From assembly GCA_026004455.1 (NCBI GenBank), contig BPJE01000001.1, forward strand, positions 186,001 through 250,000: a stretch of DNA of 64,000 nucleotides, in the 5' to 3' direction. Each line of letters begins with the position of its first letter. Within the stretch, counting starts at the first letter, position 1. Below are positions 17,592 to 26,995 of this stretch, piece after piece. The translations under genes and the position numbers were made by a program. The stretch comes from Patescibacteria group bacterium (lineage in GTDB: Bacteria; Patescibacteriota; Microgenomatia; UBA1406; GWC2-37-13). A model generated the notes under the pieces. That model ran no database searches and was not told the origin of the DNA. It worked only from the letters and a program-made list of their open reading frames with translations.

Positions 17592-20450
17592 AACTAAATC
17601 CCTTAATTGGTTTTAGATATTCAGACCTTCAAAGTAGATAATGAATATGTAGAATGTTTTTAGTCTCAATCCCTTAATTGGTTTTAAATATTTAGACAAG
17701 ATAATCAAACAATCATAGAAAGGCTTTCAGAAATACAGTCTCAATCCCTTAATTGGTTTTAAATATTTAGACAAATTAATAAATTTTTAATTGTTAAAAA
17801 AGATTTATATATAGTCTCAATCCCTTAATTGGTTTTAAATATTTAGACATATGGTAATTATGAAATATTACAGCCTTTTAAATTTTATAGTCTCAATCCC
17901 TTAATTGGTTTTAAATATTTAGACTAGCCGATGAAGGATTGAAAACTGCTAACTCTAACAATCTGTCTCAATCCCTTAATTGGTTTTAAATATTTAGACC
18001 TAAACCGCTTACCTCATCAAATTTACTAACTGATGGTCTCAATCCCTTAATTGGTTTTAAATATTTAGACATGCGGTTGGAAAGATAAATAATATCTCAT
18101 TTATCAAAATTGTCTCAATCCCTTAATTGGTTTTAGATATTCAGACTTTCATAATTGAAATATTGTTGGATTACTTTTTTATAGGTCTCAATCCCTTAAT
18201 TGGTTTTAGATATTCAGACTTAAAAAGCCAAGTCCTTATTTGACAGGATATGATTTTCTTGTCTCAATCCCTTAATTGGTTTTAGATATTCAGACAAGCC
18301 TGCGAGGTTAATTTTTTAGATACTGATATTATAGTCTCAATCCCTTAATTGGTTTTAGATATTCAGACTGTTTTTGTTGCTGGAACGTTTTTATTAGCTC
18401 CAGATGATGGGTCTCAATCCCTTAATTGGTTTTAGATATTCAGACCTGATGGCACGGCTACTTTTGAAAATGTTTCAGAATACTTAGTCTCAATCCCTTA
18501 ATTGGTTTTAGATATTCAGACATTATATTGGAAAAACTCCGATTGAAATTAATGATATTTGTCTCAATCCCTTAATTGGTTTTAGATATTCAGACCAAAT
18601 AAAGAGATGATTGTTTTTGTGTTAACTTTGATTTTGTCTCAATCCCTTAATTGGTTTTAGATATTCAGACTCAATCGATCAATATTCAATCACTCGCTTG
18701 ACGGAATACAGATAACGTCTCAATCCCTTAATTGGTTTTAGATATTCAGACAAACTTTATTAACAAATGGCTAAACAAATATTGGTCTCAATCCCTTAAT
18801 TGGTTTTAGATATTCAGACCTTATTTTATCAATATATTAACAAAGGTCAAATAACTGAGTCTCAATCCCTTAATTGGTTTTAGATATTCAGACTTTATAA
18901 GAGGCAATAATTAAACCATTAAATGAGGTTAGTCTCAATCCCTTAATTGGTTTTAGATATTCAGACTAATAATAAAAAATAAATCTATTTATAAGCAAGA
19001 GTAAAGTCTCAATCCCTTAATTGGTTTTAGATATTCAGACCCAAAAAATTCTTCTTAAAAAACCGCTTGATGAGATAATAGGAAAGTCTCAATCCCTTAA
19101 TTGGTTTTAGATATTCAGACAAAAATTGTAGACACCTTCAAGGGTCTTGAGATAATTTTAGAGTCTCAATCCCTTAATTGGTTTTAGATATTCAGACTTT
19201 ATAAGAGGCAATAATTAAACCATTAAATGAGGTTAGTCTCAATCCCTTAATTGGTTTTAGATATTCAGACTATCGATCAAATAAAATATCTTGAAGAATC
19301 AAAACGTCTCAATCCCTTAATTGGTTTTAGATATTCAGACGATATTCTCTCAAAAAATCAAAGGGAGGAGGTGAAAAAGATGGTCTCAATCCCTTAATTG
19401 GTTTTAGATATTCAGACCTAAAAATAGAGATAGAACTTATAATGATGATGAGGTTGGTCTCAATCCCTTAATTGGTTTTAGATATTCAGACAAAAAACAT
19501 ATGAGACAATCCTAAACGTAGGGTCGTATGTCTCAATCCCTTAATTGGTTTTAGATATTCAGACCAAATATAATGTCTCGTTTACCGATGTTAAAAGAAA
19601 AGTCTCAATCCCTTAATTGGTTTTAGATATTCAGACCTATCTATAAAATTTGGAATGATAGTATTTTGGAAATTAGAAACGGTCTCAATCCCTTAATTGG
19701 TTTTAGATATTCAGACTTTATTTGCTGATGATGTTAATCGTGCGAATAGTGAAGTCTCAATCCCTTAATTGGTTTTAGATATTCAGACCAAATCTTTGAA
19801 AATTATAAGGTAAAGACAATATTGTATTAGTCTCAATCCCTTAATTGGTTTTAGATATTCAGACTTAAATTATATGAGATATCAATATATAGGAAAAGAA
19901 AAAATGTCTCAATCCCTTAATTGGTTTTAGATATTCAGACGTATTTTGATCGTAGCAACAAAGAAACCTTTTTAAATGCCAGTCTCAATCCCTTAATTGG
20001 TTTTAGATATTCAGACTTTAATGCGTAGGATTTTTAATAATCCCTTATGGCTTGAGTCTCAATCCCTTAATTGGTTTTAGATATTCAGACTTTATAAGAG
20101 GCAATAATTAAACCATTAAATGAGGTTAGTCTCAATCCCTTAATTGGTTTTAGATATTCAGACTTAATATAAGTTATAAATTACCTTAGAAGTTGTATAG
20201 TCTCAATCCCTTAATTGGTTTTAGATATTCAGACGCAAGGACGCACCGTCAATGTTTTGACGGAGGAAGTCTCAATCCCTTAATTGGTTTTAGATATTCA
20301 GACAAATTATGAGCACCACTTTGGTATAAAAAGTAAATAAGTCTCAATCCCTTAATTGGTTTTAGATATTCAGACAAATATTGAAATGGGTTTATCAAGT
20401 ATCATGCGGATTTTTGTCTCAATCCCTTAATTGGTTTTAGATATTCAGAC
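17592..20450 (-). CRISPR. CRISPR array, 39 repeats of 35 bp, 38 spacers
   Basis: I count 39 copies of a 35-bp repeat starting GTCTCAATCCC and ending TCAGAC on the plus strand, separated by spacers of 33-46 nt. The reverse complement ends in GGGATTGAGAC, giving the type I/III crRNA tag ATTGAGAC, so transcription is leftward with the leader near 20450. The repeat at 17592-17626 is degenerate (GTCTCA to AACTAA), as expected at the leader-distal end. Repeats 2-7 (17663-18070) differ at positions 25 and 31 from all others. One 38-nt spacer occurs three times (18894-18931, 19198-19235, 20091-20128). Confidence 0.98.
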
Positions 20451-20479
20451 AGTATAATATTTTTTTATTAAAATAACAA
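20451..20479 (-). promoter_or_regulatory. Candidate promoter in the CRISPR leader
   Basis: On the minus strand, TTGTTA (20474-20479), 17 nt, then TATACT (20451-20456) immediately before the first repeat. The leader between this repeat and the csm6-like stop codon is only about 87 nt. Transcription from this box would begin inside the first repeat. Read-through from the csm operon is an alternative. Confidence 0.35.
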
Positions 20480-20537
20480 TCCAAAAATTATAATTTTCGC
20501 TAATCTTCTCAAAAACCTGATTGTAAAGGTGCTTTTT

Positions 20538-21776
20538 TTAAGAGATTATCGAAACAATCTCAGATTGCGGATAATAAAAAAAATAATCATCATAATTAGT
20601 CTTAAGACCAAGATCTTTTTTTATCTTCTCCAACATCATCATTGCCTTTTTTCCATCAGACTTATTGGGAAAATAAAATCCATGACCAAAAAGACTATTA
20701 TTCCTTTTATCAATCAACTCTTTAAAATCAACAAATTTATTTTTAAAAACCTTATCCAAAACTTGGAGCTTATAACCCACCGAGCTTGGAATCAATTTAT
20801 CCTCTTTTTCTTTTTTATCTTTTAGATAAAAATTTACTTTATCAGCTAAAAAAATCAAATTCTCATCTTTTATCTCTTTACTAATCATCAAAAAAATCAG
20901 ATATTTATCCAAAAAACTCACAAAAAGAGCCAATGTCGCTGGATAATCGCCTCTTTTAAAATAAATTTTTGTTATATCATGTAAATACTTAATCTCAAAC
21001 ATTATCACCTCTAGACAATAATTTTCATCTTTTTTTAAAAGCTTTTTTAATCGCTTATACTCACTTATTAAAATATTATTCTCTTTTAAGCCGTCTTTAT
21101 TTAATTTTGGAAAATTAAAAATTAGATCATCAATTTTTTTATCTTCAAGAATGATAAAATCTCCTTGAATAAACTTTTGATAATAAACAATTAAGTTTTT
21201 CAAAAGGGAAGATTTATAAGATTCAAGGGTAAAAATATTTTTTAATATAGAGAGTGCTTGATCAAAATTAAAGTTTATCAACTGATTATTTAAATCATCT
21301 ATATACTTCTTAGTGAGCATTCTCCTTGTCACAAAACTAACTCCTTGATAATTATCCACTACTACTCCAGTAACTACATCTCTTGATCCAGTGACATAAA
21401 TCGCATCATCAACCAGATTTTCACTTACCATATAATGAAAAACTCCCGCAGCCATTGCTTTAGTACCATAAGTATAATCAAGATAGACTTTGCCTTTTTC
21501 TTCTTTGATTTTTTTTACTAATTCTTTGATATTACTTTCATCAAGGCTTTTTAAGATATATTCAATCTGATCAGGATATAAAATATCGATTTTATCAGTT
21601 GATATTTGATTGTTCTTATTAAATTGATAGATTGCTTCATAAGTTTTTAAAGATGTAGGATTGCTACTTACTAGATAAATCGCATCACTGATATTTTTTT
21701 CCTCAACAACATATTTTAAAGAAAAAAAAATATTTTTGTTTACTCCAATTGTTGAAATAAGTAAATTTTTTTTCAT
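20538..21776 (-). CDS. csm6: CARF-HEPN ribonuclease, Csm6/Csx1-like
   Basis: 412 residues. The N-terminal Rossmann-like CARF domain (LLISTIGVNKNIFFSLKYVV, ..AIYLVSSNPTSLKTYEAI.., YTYGTKAMAAGVFHYM) should bind cyclic oligoadenylate. The C-terminal helical region ends with a HEPN motif RNNSLFGH (R-x6-H) near residue 365. In type III systems Cas10 makes cyclic oligoadenylate on target recognition, and this enzyme then degrades RNA non-specifically. It overlaps csm4 by 4 nt and is the last gene of the csm operon, next to the CRISPR leader. Confidence 0.82.
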   Translation of the reverse strand: MKKNLLISTIGVNKNIFFSLKYVVEEKNISDAIYLVSSNPTSLKTYEAIYQFNKNNQISTDKIDILYPDQIEYILKSLDESNIKELVKKIKEEKGKVYLDYTYGTKAMAAGVFHYMVSENLVDDAIYVTGSRDVVTGVVVDNYQGVSFVTRRMLTKKYIDDLNNQLINFNFDQALSILKNIFTLESYKSSLLKNLIVYYQKFIQGDFIILEDKKIDDLIFNFPKLNKDGLKENNILISEYKRLKKLLKKDENYCLEVIMFEIKYLHDITKIYFKRGDYPATLALFVSFLDKYLIFLMISKEIKDENLIFLADKVNFYLKDKKEKEDKLIPSSVGYKLQVLDKVFKNKFVDFKELIDKRNNSLFGHGFYFPNKSDGKKAMMMLEKIKKDLGLKTNYDDYFFYYPQSEIVSIIS

Positions 21777-22648
21777 AAGTCAAAATAATAAGGTATAGTC
21801 AAAGTAATCTGAATAATCTTGTCATTTACTGCGCTTAGATTAGTCAAAATCTTACCAAAATAATCATTTTTTTCATCAATTATTAATTTAAATACCGAGC
21901 CCTCTTTTACTAATATTATCTTCTTTTTAAAAGGATTTTTCCTACCTATTTTTATCCCAAGTTTTGGGTATTTGACAAAAAAACTATAATTTAATGATTG
22001 ATATTTTTGATTTTCTTCTTTTTTAGGAACAAAAGCAGATAAATTAAGAAAATATTTGCTTGATTGAGGTAAATTAATCTCCAAGACATCAACAAGAGAA
22101 AAATTAGCAAAACCAGAAGATATTTTCTTACCAACAAAATAACTAAAAAACTCATCAAGCCAATCAATCTCAAAATCCTCAAATACTCTTAAGTAGATAT
22201 CAACTAGATTATCTTTGTAAAAAAATAAATTCTCATAAAACAAATTATTATTTTTTATGCTTACCATATAACGCCTATTTTTAAAAACCAGATTAGTCTT
22301 ATTTACTTGATCCAAAATCAATGATTTTTTTTCAATTAATTGGCTAAAAAAATCTTTGGGTAGAAAATTAATTTTTTTAAGGCTTTTTTTAAGATCTTTA
22401 TTATTTTTTGTCTCCTCAAAAAAAACTCTTTCGCTTAAAAAATCTGGATTAATTGGAAGATAATTTTTTGGGAAAATCGAAGAAAAAAGATAACCTGGAG
22501 TATCATTAACAAATCCTTGATAAAAATGATCAAAAAGATCGCTTTTCTTAATTGACAAAAAATACAAAAAAGCGCCATTAAGATGATCAGAAGTAATTGG
22601 ATTAATAATTGGTGATTTAAGTTTTAAAGTTAAAATATAGTCTTTCAT
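21773..22648 (-). CDS. csm4: Type III-A effector subunit Csm4
   Basis: 291 residues, RAMP/Cas5-like. The N-terminal pattern LKLKSPIINPITSDHLNGAFLYFL and ..YLFSSIFPKNYLPINP.. matches Csm4 (the SD-x-FP-x-G-x-LP-x-P block), and KKISSGFANFSL is the later glycine-bearing block. Csm4 holds the crRNA 5' tag and contacts Cas10. It overlaps csm5 and the csm6-like gene by 4 nt each. The order csm5-csm4 is reversed relative to the textbook csm1-2-3-4-5-6. Confidence 0.75.
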   Translation of the reverse strand: MKDYILTLKLKSPIINPITSDHLNGAFLYFLSIKKSDLFDHFYQGFVNDTPGYLFSSIFPKNYLPINPDFLSERVFFEETKNNKDLKKSLKKINFLPKDFFSQLIEKKSLILDQVNKTNLVFKNRRYMVSIKNNNLFYENLFFYKDNLVDIYLRVFEDFEIDWLDEFFSYFVGKKISSGFANFSLVDVLEINLPQSSKYFLNLSAFVPKKEENQKYQSLNYSFFVKYPKLGIKIGRKNPFKKKIILVKEGSVFKLIIDEKNDYFGKILTNLSAVNDKIIQITLTIPYYFDL

Positions 22649-23541
22649 ATTTTTTTCAAAACCACTACCCCAACTGGGTCATATGGTCTTTGTTGATTAA
22701 AACTAGTATAAGTAACTGGCTGACTGCCTGGTTTTTGATATGATCCTGATCCAAATCCCAAAGGCATCACAAGACCTTCTTCTGTTCTAATTTTTTGTCT
22801 AAACTCTTGACTAAAAGATGATAAAAATCTTTGTCTTTTCTTTTGAAAATAATCTGATTTTTTTTCTAAAAGTTCTAAGGTTTTTTGTTTTGTTAATTCT
22901 ATATTTTTATTATTTTCCCTTACAGGAAAAAACAGCTCTCCCTCAGCCTCGCCTTCAATGATTTCGGCATATGTAGGCGTTTGGGCTTTATTTTTTTTAA
23001 TATTGTATCTAGTCAACTTTTCAATCCTATTTTTAAAACTTTTAAAATAAAAATCAGTAAAACCAATCTGATTTGATATTTTATTTTGTAATTTATCATC
23101 CCAAATATTGTGCTCTCTAAAATATGCTTCAAGAAATGCTCCTTTTATTGAGCTTCCGGGAATAAAGGGAACTTCCTTTTTTAAATCCCAGTCAAAATAA
23201 CGAATAAATTTATTGATATTCACCGTCTTAACATTTAACCAATCAACATTTGGGCTTAAAGGTATTTTTTCCAAGATAAAACGATTCAACTTAAAAACAT
23301 TTTCTCGATAAAAGTTTTGAAGCTCAATAAATTTTGGTATATCTTTTTCTTTTGACAAACTTTCAACTTGTTTATCAATTACTTGTTTAAAACTTTCAGC
23401 AAATTCTGATTGAAGAATTTTTTTAATATCAAAATGATAAAAATTTTCTTTACCCAAAAAAAACTCGACTGCTGAAAAACCCTCAGCAGACTTAATGATA
23501 AGCGGTGTTATTGTCTTAATTGTAAGTTTTACTTTATTCAT
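22645..23541 (-). CDS. csm5: Type III-A effector subunit Csm5
   Basis: About 298 residues from the ATG at 23541, which overlaps the csm3 stop by 8 nt; longer upstream starts overlap csm3 too far. RAMP signatures: TIKTITPLIIKSAEGF at the N-terminus and VPFIPGSSIKGAFLEAYF (the Gly-rich PGSSIKGA motif), with SQPVTYT and a C-terminal PYDPVGVVVL. Csm5 caps the distal end of the effector and helps crRNA maturation. Confidence 0.78.
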   Translation of the reverse strand: MNKVKLTIKTITPLIIKSAEGFSAVEFFLGKENFYHFDIKKILQSEFAESFKQVIDKQVESLSKEKDIPKFIELQNFYRENVFKLNRFILEKIPLSPNVDWLNVKTVNINKFIRYFDWDLKKEVPFIPGSSIKGAFLEAYFREHNIWDDKLQNKISNQIGFTDFYFKSFKNRIEKLTRYNIKKNKAQTPTYAEIIEGEAEGELFFPVRENNKNIELTKQKTLELLEKKSDYFQKKRQRFLSSFSQEFRQKIRTEEGLVMPLGFGSGSYQKPGSQPVTYTSFNQQRPYDPVGVVVLKKI

Positions 23542-24127
23542 TTTTTTCAATTTTAACTTTTCCATAACCTCTTGATCCTGAACCACCAAGATAATCTTCT
23601 TCTAAAAGTGATAATCCTTCCTCAAAAAGCTCAATAAATTTTTTTCTTTCTTCCTCATCATCAACCTCATAAAAGCGAAAAACTACCTCAAATTCAAATT
23701 CATATCCTTTTGGCACCCTCTCAATTGGTCTAGGATTAGACTTTCCACCTCTTAATGATACTTCTGTTTTTTCCTCAGTAATTGGTTCACCTTCTTTTAA
23801 TCTTTCCCAAAGCTCTTGGCGCAAATCTTCAGAAACAAAACCATCTCTGATAAGAACAATCGTCATCTTTTTGTTATCAACTTCAGCCGATTGTCCAAAA
23901 AGCTCTTCAACCATCAAAGATTTTTCTTGATCGCCTTTATATTTCTTCTCAAGTAAAAACCTCATCTTTCCTTTAATTGATGAGCCAGGAATATATGGTA
24001 TACCACTATCAAACTCCTTAACAATTGGATTATCCATCTCGCCAATTTCAAATCCTTCTTTACCCGCGCCTATATGAAGACCGGTTAAAACCTTGATTTT
24101 GTATGTTGTTTTCACTACTTTATCCAT
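23534..24127 (-). CDS. csm3: Type III-A effector backbone Csm3 (target RNA nuclease)
   Basis: About 197 residues from the ATG at 24127, 2 nt after the csm2 stop; a TTG start five codons earlier is less likely. Signatures: VLTGLHIGAGKEGFEIGEMDNPIV, in which Asp32 corresponds to the catalytic Asp that cuts target RNA every 6 nt, then PYIPGSSIKGKMRFLL and the C-terminal GGSGSRGYGKVKI glycine loop. Multiple copies form the crRNA-binding filament. Confidence 0.9.
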   Translation of the reverse strand: MDKVVKTTYKIKVLTGLHIGAGKEGFEIGEMDNPIVKEFDSGIPYIPGSSIKGKMRFLLEKKYKGDQEKSLMVEELFGQSAEVDNKKMTIVLIRDGFVSEDLRQELWERLKEGEPITEEKTEVSLRGGKSNPRPIERVPKGYEFEFEVVFRFYEVDDEEERKKFIELFEEGLSLLEEDYLGGSGSRGYGKVKIEKNE

Positions 24128-24129
24128 AT

Positions 24130-24648
24130 TTATTTTGAACAATAACTTTTAATAATAATCGCATTTAAAAAATCTTTATATACTTTTTTAATTATTTTTA
24201 TATACCTGTCAGACTCAGAAATATTTTTTATACTCTCTAAATCAGATATTAAATCATTAGTTTTTTCAATAATAAAATTTTTGTACTTTAAAACTAAATT
24301 TTTTAATTTTAATGTTTCTTGATCCTCCCATTTTTTAATTGAATATTTATCTCCTAATTCATTCTTTTTTTGTTTATCTGCTTTTACTTTAGCGCTTTCT
24401 GCTACCCTTACTACTTGATAAGAAAATTTTAATATTGCAATTTTAAGTTGATAAATGACCGTGTCTATTGATTGATTGTTTTGTAAATTATCAATAACTT
24501 TTTTAAAAATATCGATTTGCTTTCGAACTTGAGTTTTAGCATCTAAAGGTAAAGTATTAAATTCAGAATCAAGTTCTTGTATTAAATTTAAACTATATTG
24601 TGGTTGGTTATTATTTCCAACTTTAATTGTTTTTAAATTAATTATCAT
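24130..24648 (-). CDS. csm2: Type III-A small subunit Csm2
   Basis: About 172 residues, nearly all alpha-helical and Lys-rich, without RAMP motifs; position between cas10 and csm3 identifies it as Csm2. The start MIINLKTIKV at 24648 is favoured because GGAGGTGAG, one of the few strong ribosome-binding sites here, lies 4-5 nt upstream inside the end of cas10; an ATG three codons earlier would overlap that site. The start overlaps cas10 by 11 nt. Confidence 0.75.
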   Translation of the reverse strand: MIINLKTIKVGNNNQPQYSLNLIQELDSEFNTLPLDAKTQVRKQIDIFKKVIDNLQNNQSIDTVIYQLKIAILKFSYQVVRVAESAKVKADKQKKNELGDKYSIKKWEDQETLKLKNLVLKYKNFIIEKTNDLISDLESIKNISESDRYIKIIKKVYKDFLNAIIIKSYCSK

Positions 24649-26947
24649 TCTTCTCACCTCCTTTTCTGCGTAAAAGTAAAATTAAATTAATCAAACTTTT
24701 AAAATTTTCTTTAAATAATTGATTTTCTCCATTATCTGGTACACTAAAAATACTATCAAAAAAATTTATAAATTCTTTTAATTTATCATTTTTATCAATA
24801 TCTTTTTCTAAATCTTTTTTCAGTCGATAATAATAATAACTCATCTTATAAAAGTTTACTGTTTTTTTATAATCATCCTTTTCTTCAAATCCATCGCTTA
24901 ATTTATAAAGCTTATAAAAAAATGAGGTTGAGACTTTATCAATATTTAAATTTTGTGCTTTTTCAAGAAGTTTCTGCCACTTATCAACCTCTAAACTTGA
25001 GTGTAAAAATGCAAATTGATTTTTACCATTTAATTTTGTTTTTTCTAGGTGGCTTTCTGCCTCCTCAACGACCATAAACACTGGATCATTTGGCTTCGCT
25101 AAAACTCCACCAATTGAAAAATGAATCTTTGGATTTTGACAAACAAATTTATCAAACTCTTCTTTTAAATCAAACAAAAATTCTAATATCTTCAACCAAT
25201 AACCAGTCAAAAGAAAATCATCTCCTCCTGAATAAACCAAATAAACTTCATCTTTATAATCTTTTTTTGTCTCGATAAGATAAGGTAAATAGTTTTGAAA
25301 AAAAATATTGATTCTTCTTGAAAAATGTAAAACATCAGTTAAAGTCTTATCTCCATCTCGAAAATCAAAACCATTAGTTAAAATATCTGACATACTATCA
25401 ACATCACCTTTTAGATACAAAAGCAAAGGCGCTTCTTTTTTTTCCTTAACTAAATCTTCAAATGATTTATTTTTTGGTATTGTCACTGTATAAAATAATG
25501 TCTTTGAAGGAGATAAAGGAAAATAATTTCTTTTTTGATCTACTCTATTAATTAAATTTTTGTAAGGTTTAAAAATAATCTGATTTTCGCCTTCTTCATC
25601 TGGATTATAAGAGGAAAAATCTACTTTTGAATCAGAGTCAATCATCTTGTAGACAAATGGAGTTTCTGCACCATGAGTTAAAAAATCAGACAACTTTAAA
25701 AAAGTATCACATGGCCAACATCTTTTTTCTTCATTTGATGATAGTTGCGGATCTTTGGGGTTATTGCAAAAATCACACAAACTTGAGTCATCAACCACTT
25801 GAGGAATAATATCGTTATTAATATTTTCTAATTCAAAAAATATTTGTTGATCATTAACCAATCTCAATATATCATTACCACCTGAAAAAATCATTGATAT
25901 ATTTTCTTTGTTTAATAGATAGCCTTTTCGATAATCATTGTTTCTTAAAGTAAGACCAAAACTCGTTAATAAAAACTTTTTCCACTTTAAAAGAAGTAAA
26001 TCTAATTTTTTTATTATTTCTTCATTATCCGGAAGTAAAATAATTGAATTACCACCAAAACTACTTAAAATTAATTGAGGAATTAAATCAAGATTTTTTA
26101 TAATCTCAAAATTAATTATCTCATTTAAGATCTGAACAAAAAGCGATCGACCGCGAAGAATTTTGGCAGCTTTTTTTGATTTGATATCAAAAATAAATTT
26201 TTGTATGCCAGCAATATCAAATTTAAGAATGTGAAAATTATCTCCATAATAAAGAATGTAGGCAAAAATTGTTGTCAGTTTAAGATGATCATAAAGACTA
26301 TTTAACTGATATTCATCTCTTCTGTCTTCAGGTATCTGAGTGTAAAGCAAATAAAACAAATCATCAATCGCATACATAAAATCCAAAAAGCTTCTTTCTC
26401 GATTTAAAATCCCACTAAGTAAAGTGCCAAAATTACTTTCACCTAATAAATTTTTATAACAAGCGACATTATTTAAATAATCTTTCTCTTCTTGTTTTAC
26501 TGGTAAAAATAAATCTAATTCATAAAGACCATGAATCCGATGAAGATAAAATTTTGAAGGATTAAGAGTTTTTGAATATAAAAAGCTAAAAATATCTTTT
26601 TGATTGACTTCTTCAGGATTTAGATCATTAAATTCACTTATTGTTCTTTGACTAGCTGCTGCTAGATTGTCTGCTTTTTTAATGATTTCAATTAGATTAA
26701 TAAATTCTTTTTGCTCAGTACTTAAATCTTTTTCATGATGAAGTTCTACTAATTTACTTATTAAATCAAAATCTATGTCTTTATCTTTTAAAATCAACTT
26801 GTAAGGACTATCTACTTTTTTTAAGGCAGAAAACAAAAATTTTGCTAGTTGCGAATGAGTCTCTTCAAATTTTTTACTTCGTTGAATAAATTTACCAATA
26901 TCATGAAAAAGAGAGGCAATTATAAGTTCTTTAAGAGTTTTAGACAT
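24638..26947 (-). CDS. cas10: Type III-A Cas10 (Csm1), HD + cyclase
   Basis: 769 residues. The N-terminal HD domain has SLFHDIGKFIQRS (residues ~14-19), compatible with the ssDNA nuclease site. A zinc module CDFCNN...CWPC lies around residues 395-415. The second Palm domain holds LVYSGGDDFLLTGYW (GGDD near residue 580), intact for cyclic-oligoadenylate synthesis. Both activities therefore look functional. It is the first gene of the csm operon, behind a consensus promoter. Confidence 0.95.
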   Translation of the reverse strand: MSKTLKELIIASLFHDIGKFIQRSKKFEETHSQLAKFLFSALKKVDSPYKLILKDKDIDFDLISKLVELHHEKDLSTEQKEFINLIEIIKKADNLAAASQRTISEFNDLNPEEVNQKDIFSFLYSKTLNPSKFYLHRIHGLYELDLFLPVKQEEKDYLNNVACYKNLLGESNFGTLLSGILNRERSFLDFMYAIDDLFYLLYTQIPEDRRDEYQLNSLYDHLKLTTIFAYILYYGDNFHILKFDIAGIQKFIFDIKSKKAAKILRGRSLFVQILNEIINFEIIKNLDLIPQLILSSFGGNSIILLPDNEEIIKKLDLLLLKWKKFLLTSFGLTLRNNDYRKGYLLNKENISMIFSGGNDILRLVNDQQIFFELENINNDIIPQVVDDSSLCDFCNNPKDPQLSSNEEKRCWPCDTFLKLSDFLTHGAETPFVYKMIDSDSKVDFSSYNPDEEGENQIIFKPYKNLINRVDQKRNYFPLSPSKTLFYTVTIPKNKSFEDLVKEKKEAPLLLYLKGDVDSMSDILTNGFDFRDGDKTLTDVLHFSRRINIFFQNYLPYLIETKKDYKDEVYLVYSGGDDFLLTGYWLKILEFLFDLKEEFDKFVCQNPKIHFSIGGVLAKPNDPVFMVVEEAESHLEKTKLNGKNQFAFLHSSLEVDKWQKLLEKAQNLNIDKVSTSFFYKLYKLSDGFEEKDDYKKTVNFYKMSYYYYRLKKDLEKDIDKNDKLKEFINFFDSIFSVPDNGENQLFKENFKSLINLILLLRRKGGEKNDN

Positions 26948-26954
26948 CTAAATT

Positions 26955-26983
26955 ATTTTAGAACTCTCTTATTTTTTTGTCAA
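26955..26983 (-). promoter_or_regulatory. Promoter of the csm operon
   Basis: On the minus strand: TTGACA (26978-26983), 17-nt spacer, TAAAAT (26955-26960), then 7 nt to the cas10 ATG at 26947. The expected transcription start coincides with the ATG, so the csm mRNA should be leaderless. A perfect -35 and ideal spacing make this one of the clearest promoters in the window. Confidence 0.75.
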
Positions 26984-26995
26984 TAAAACTAAAAA

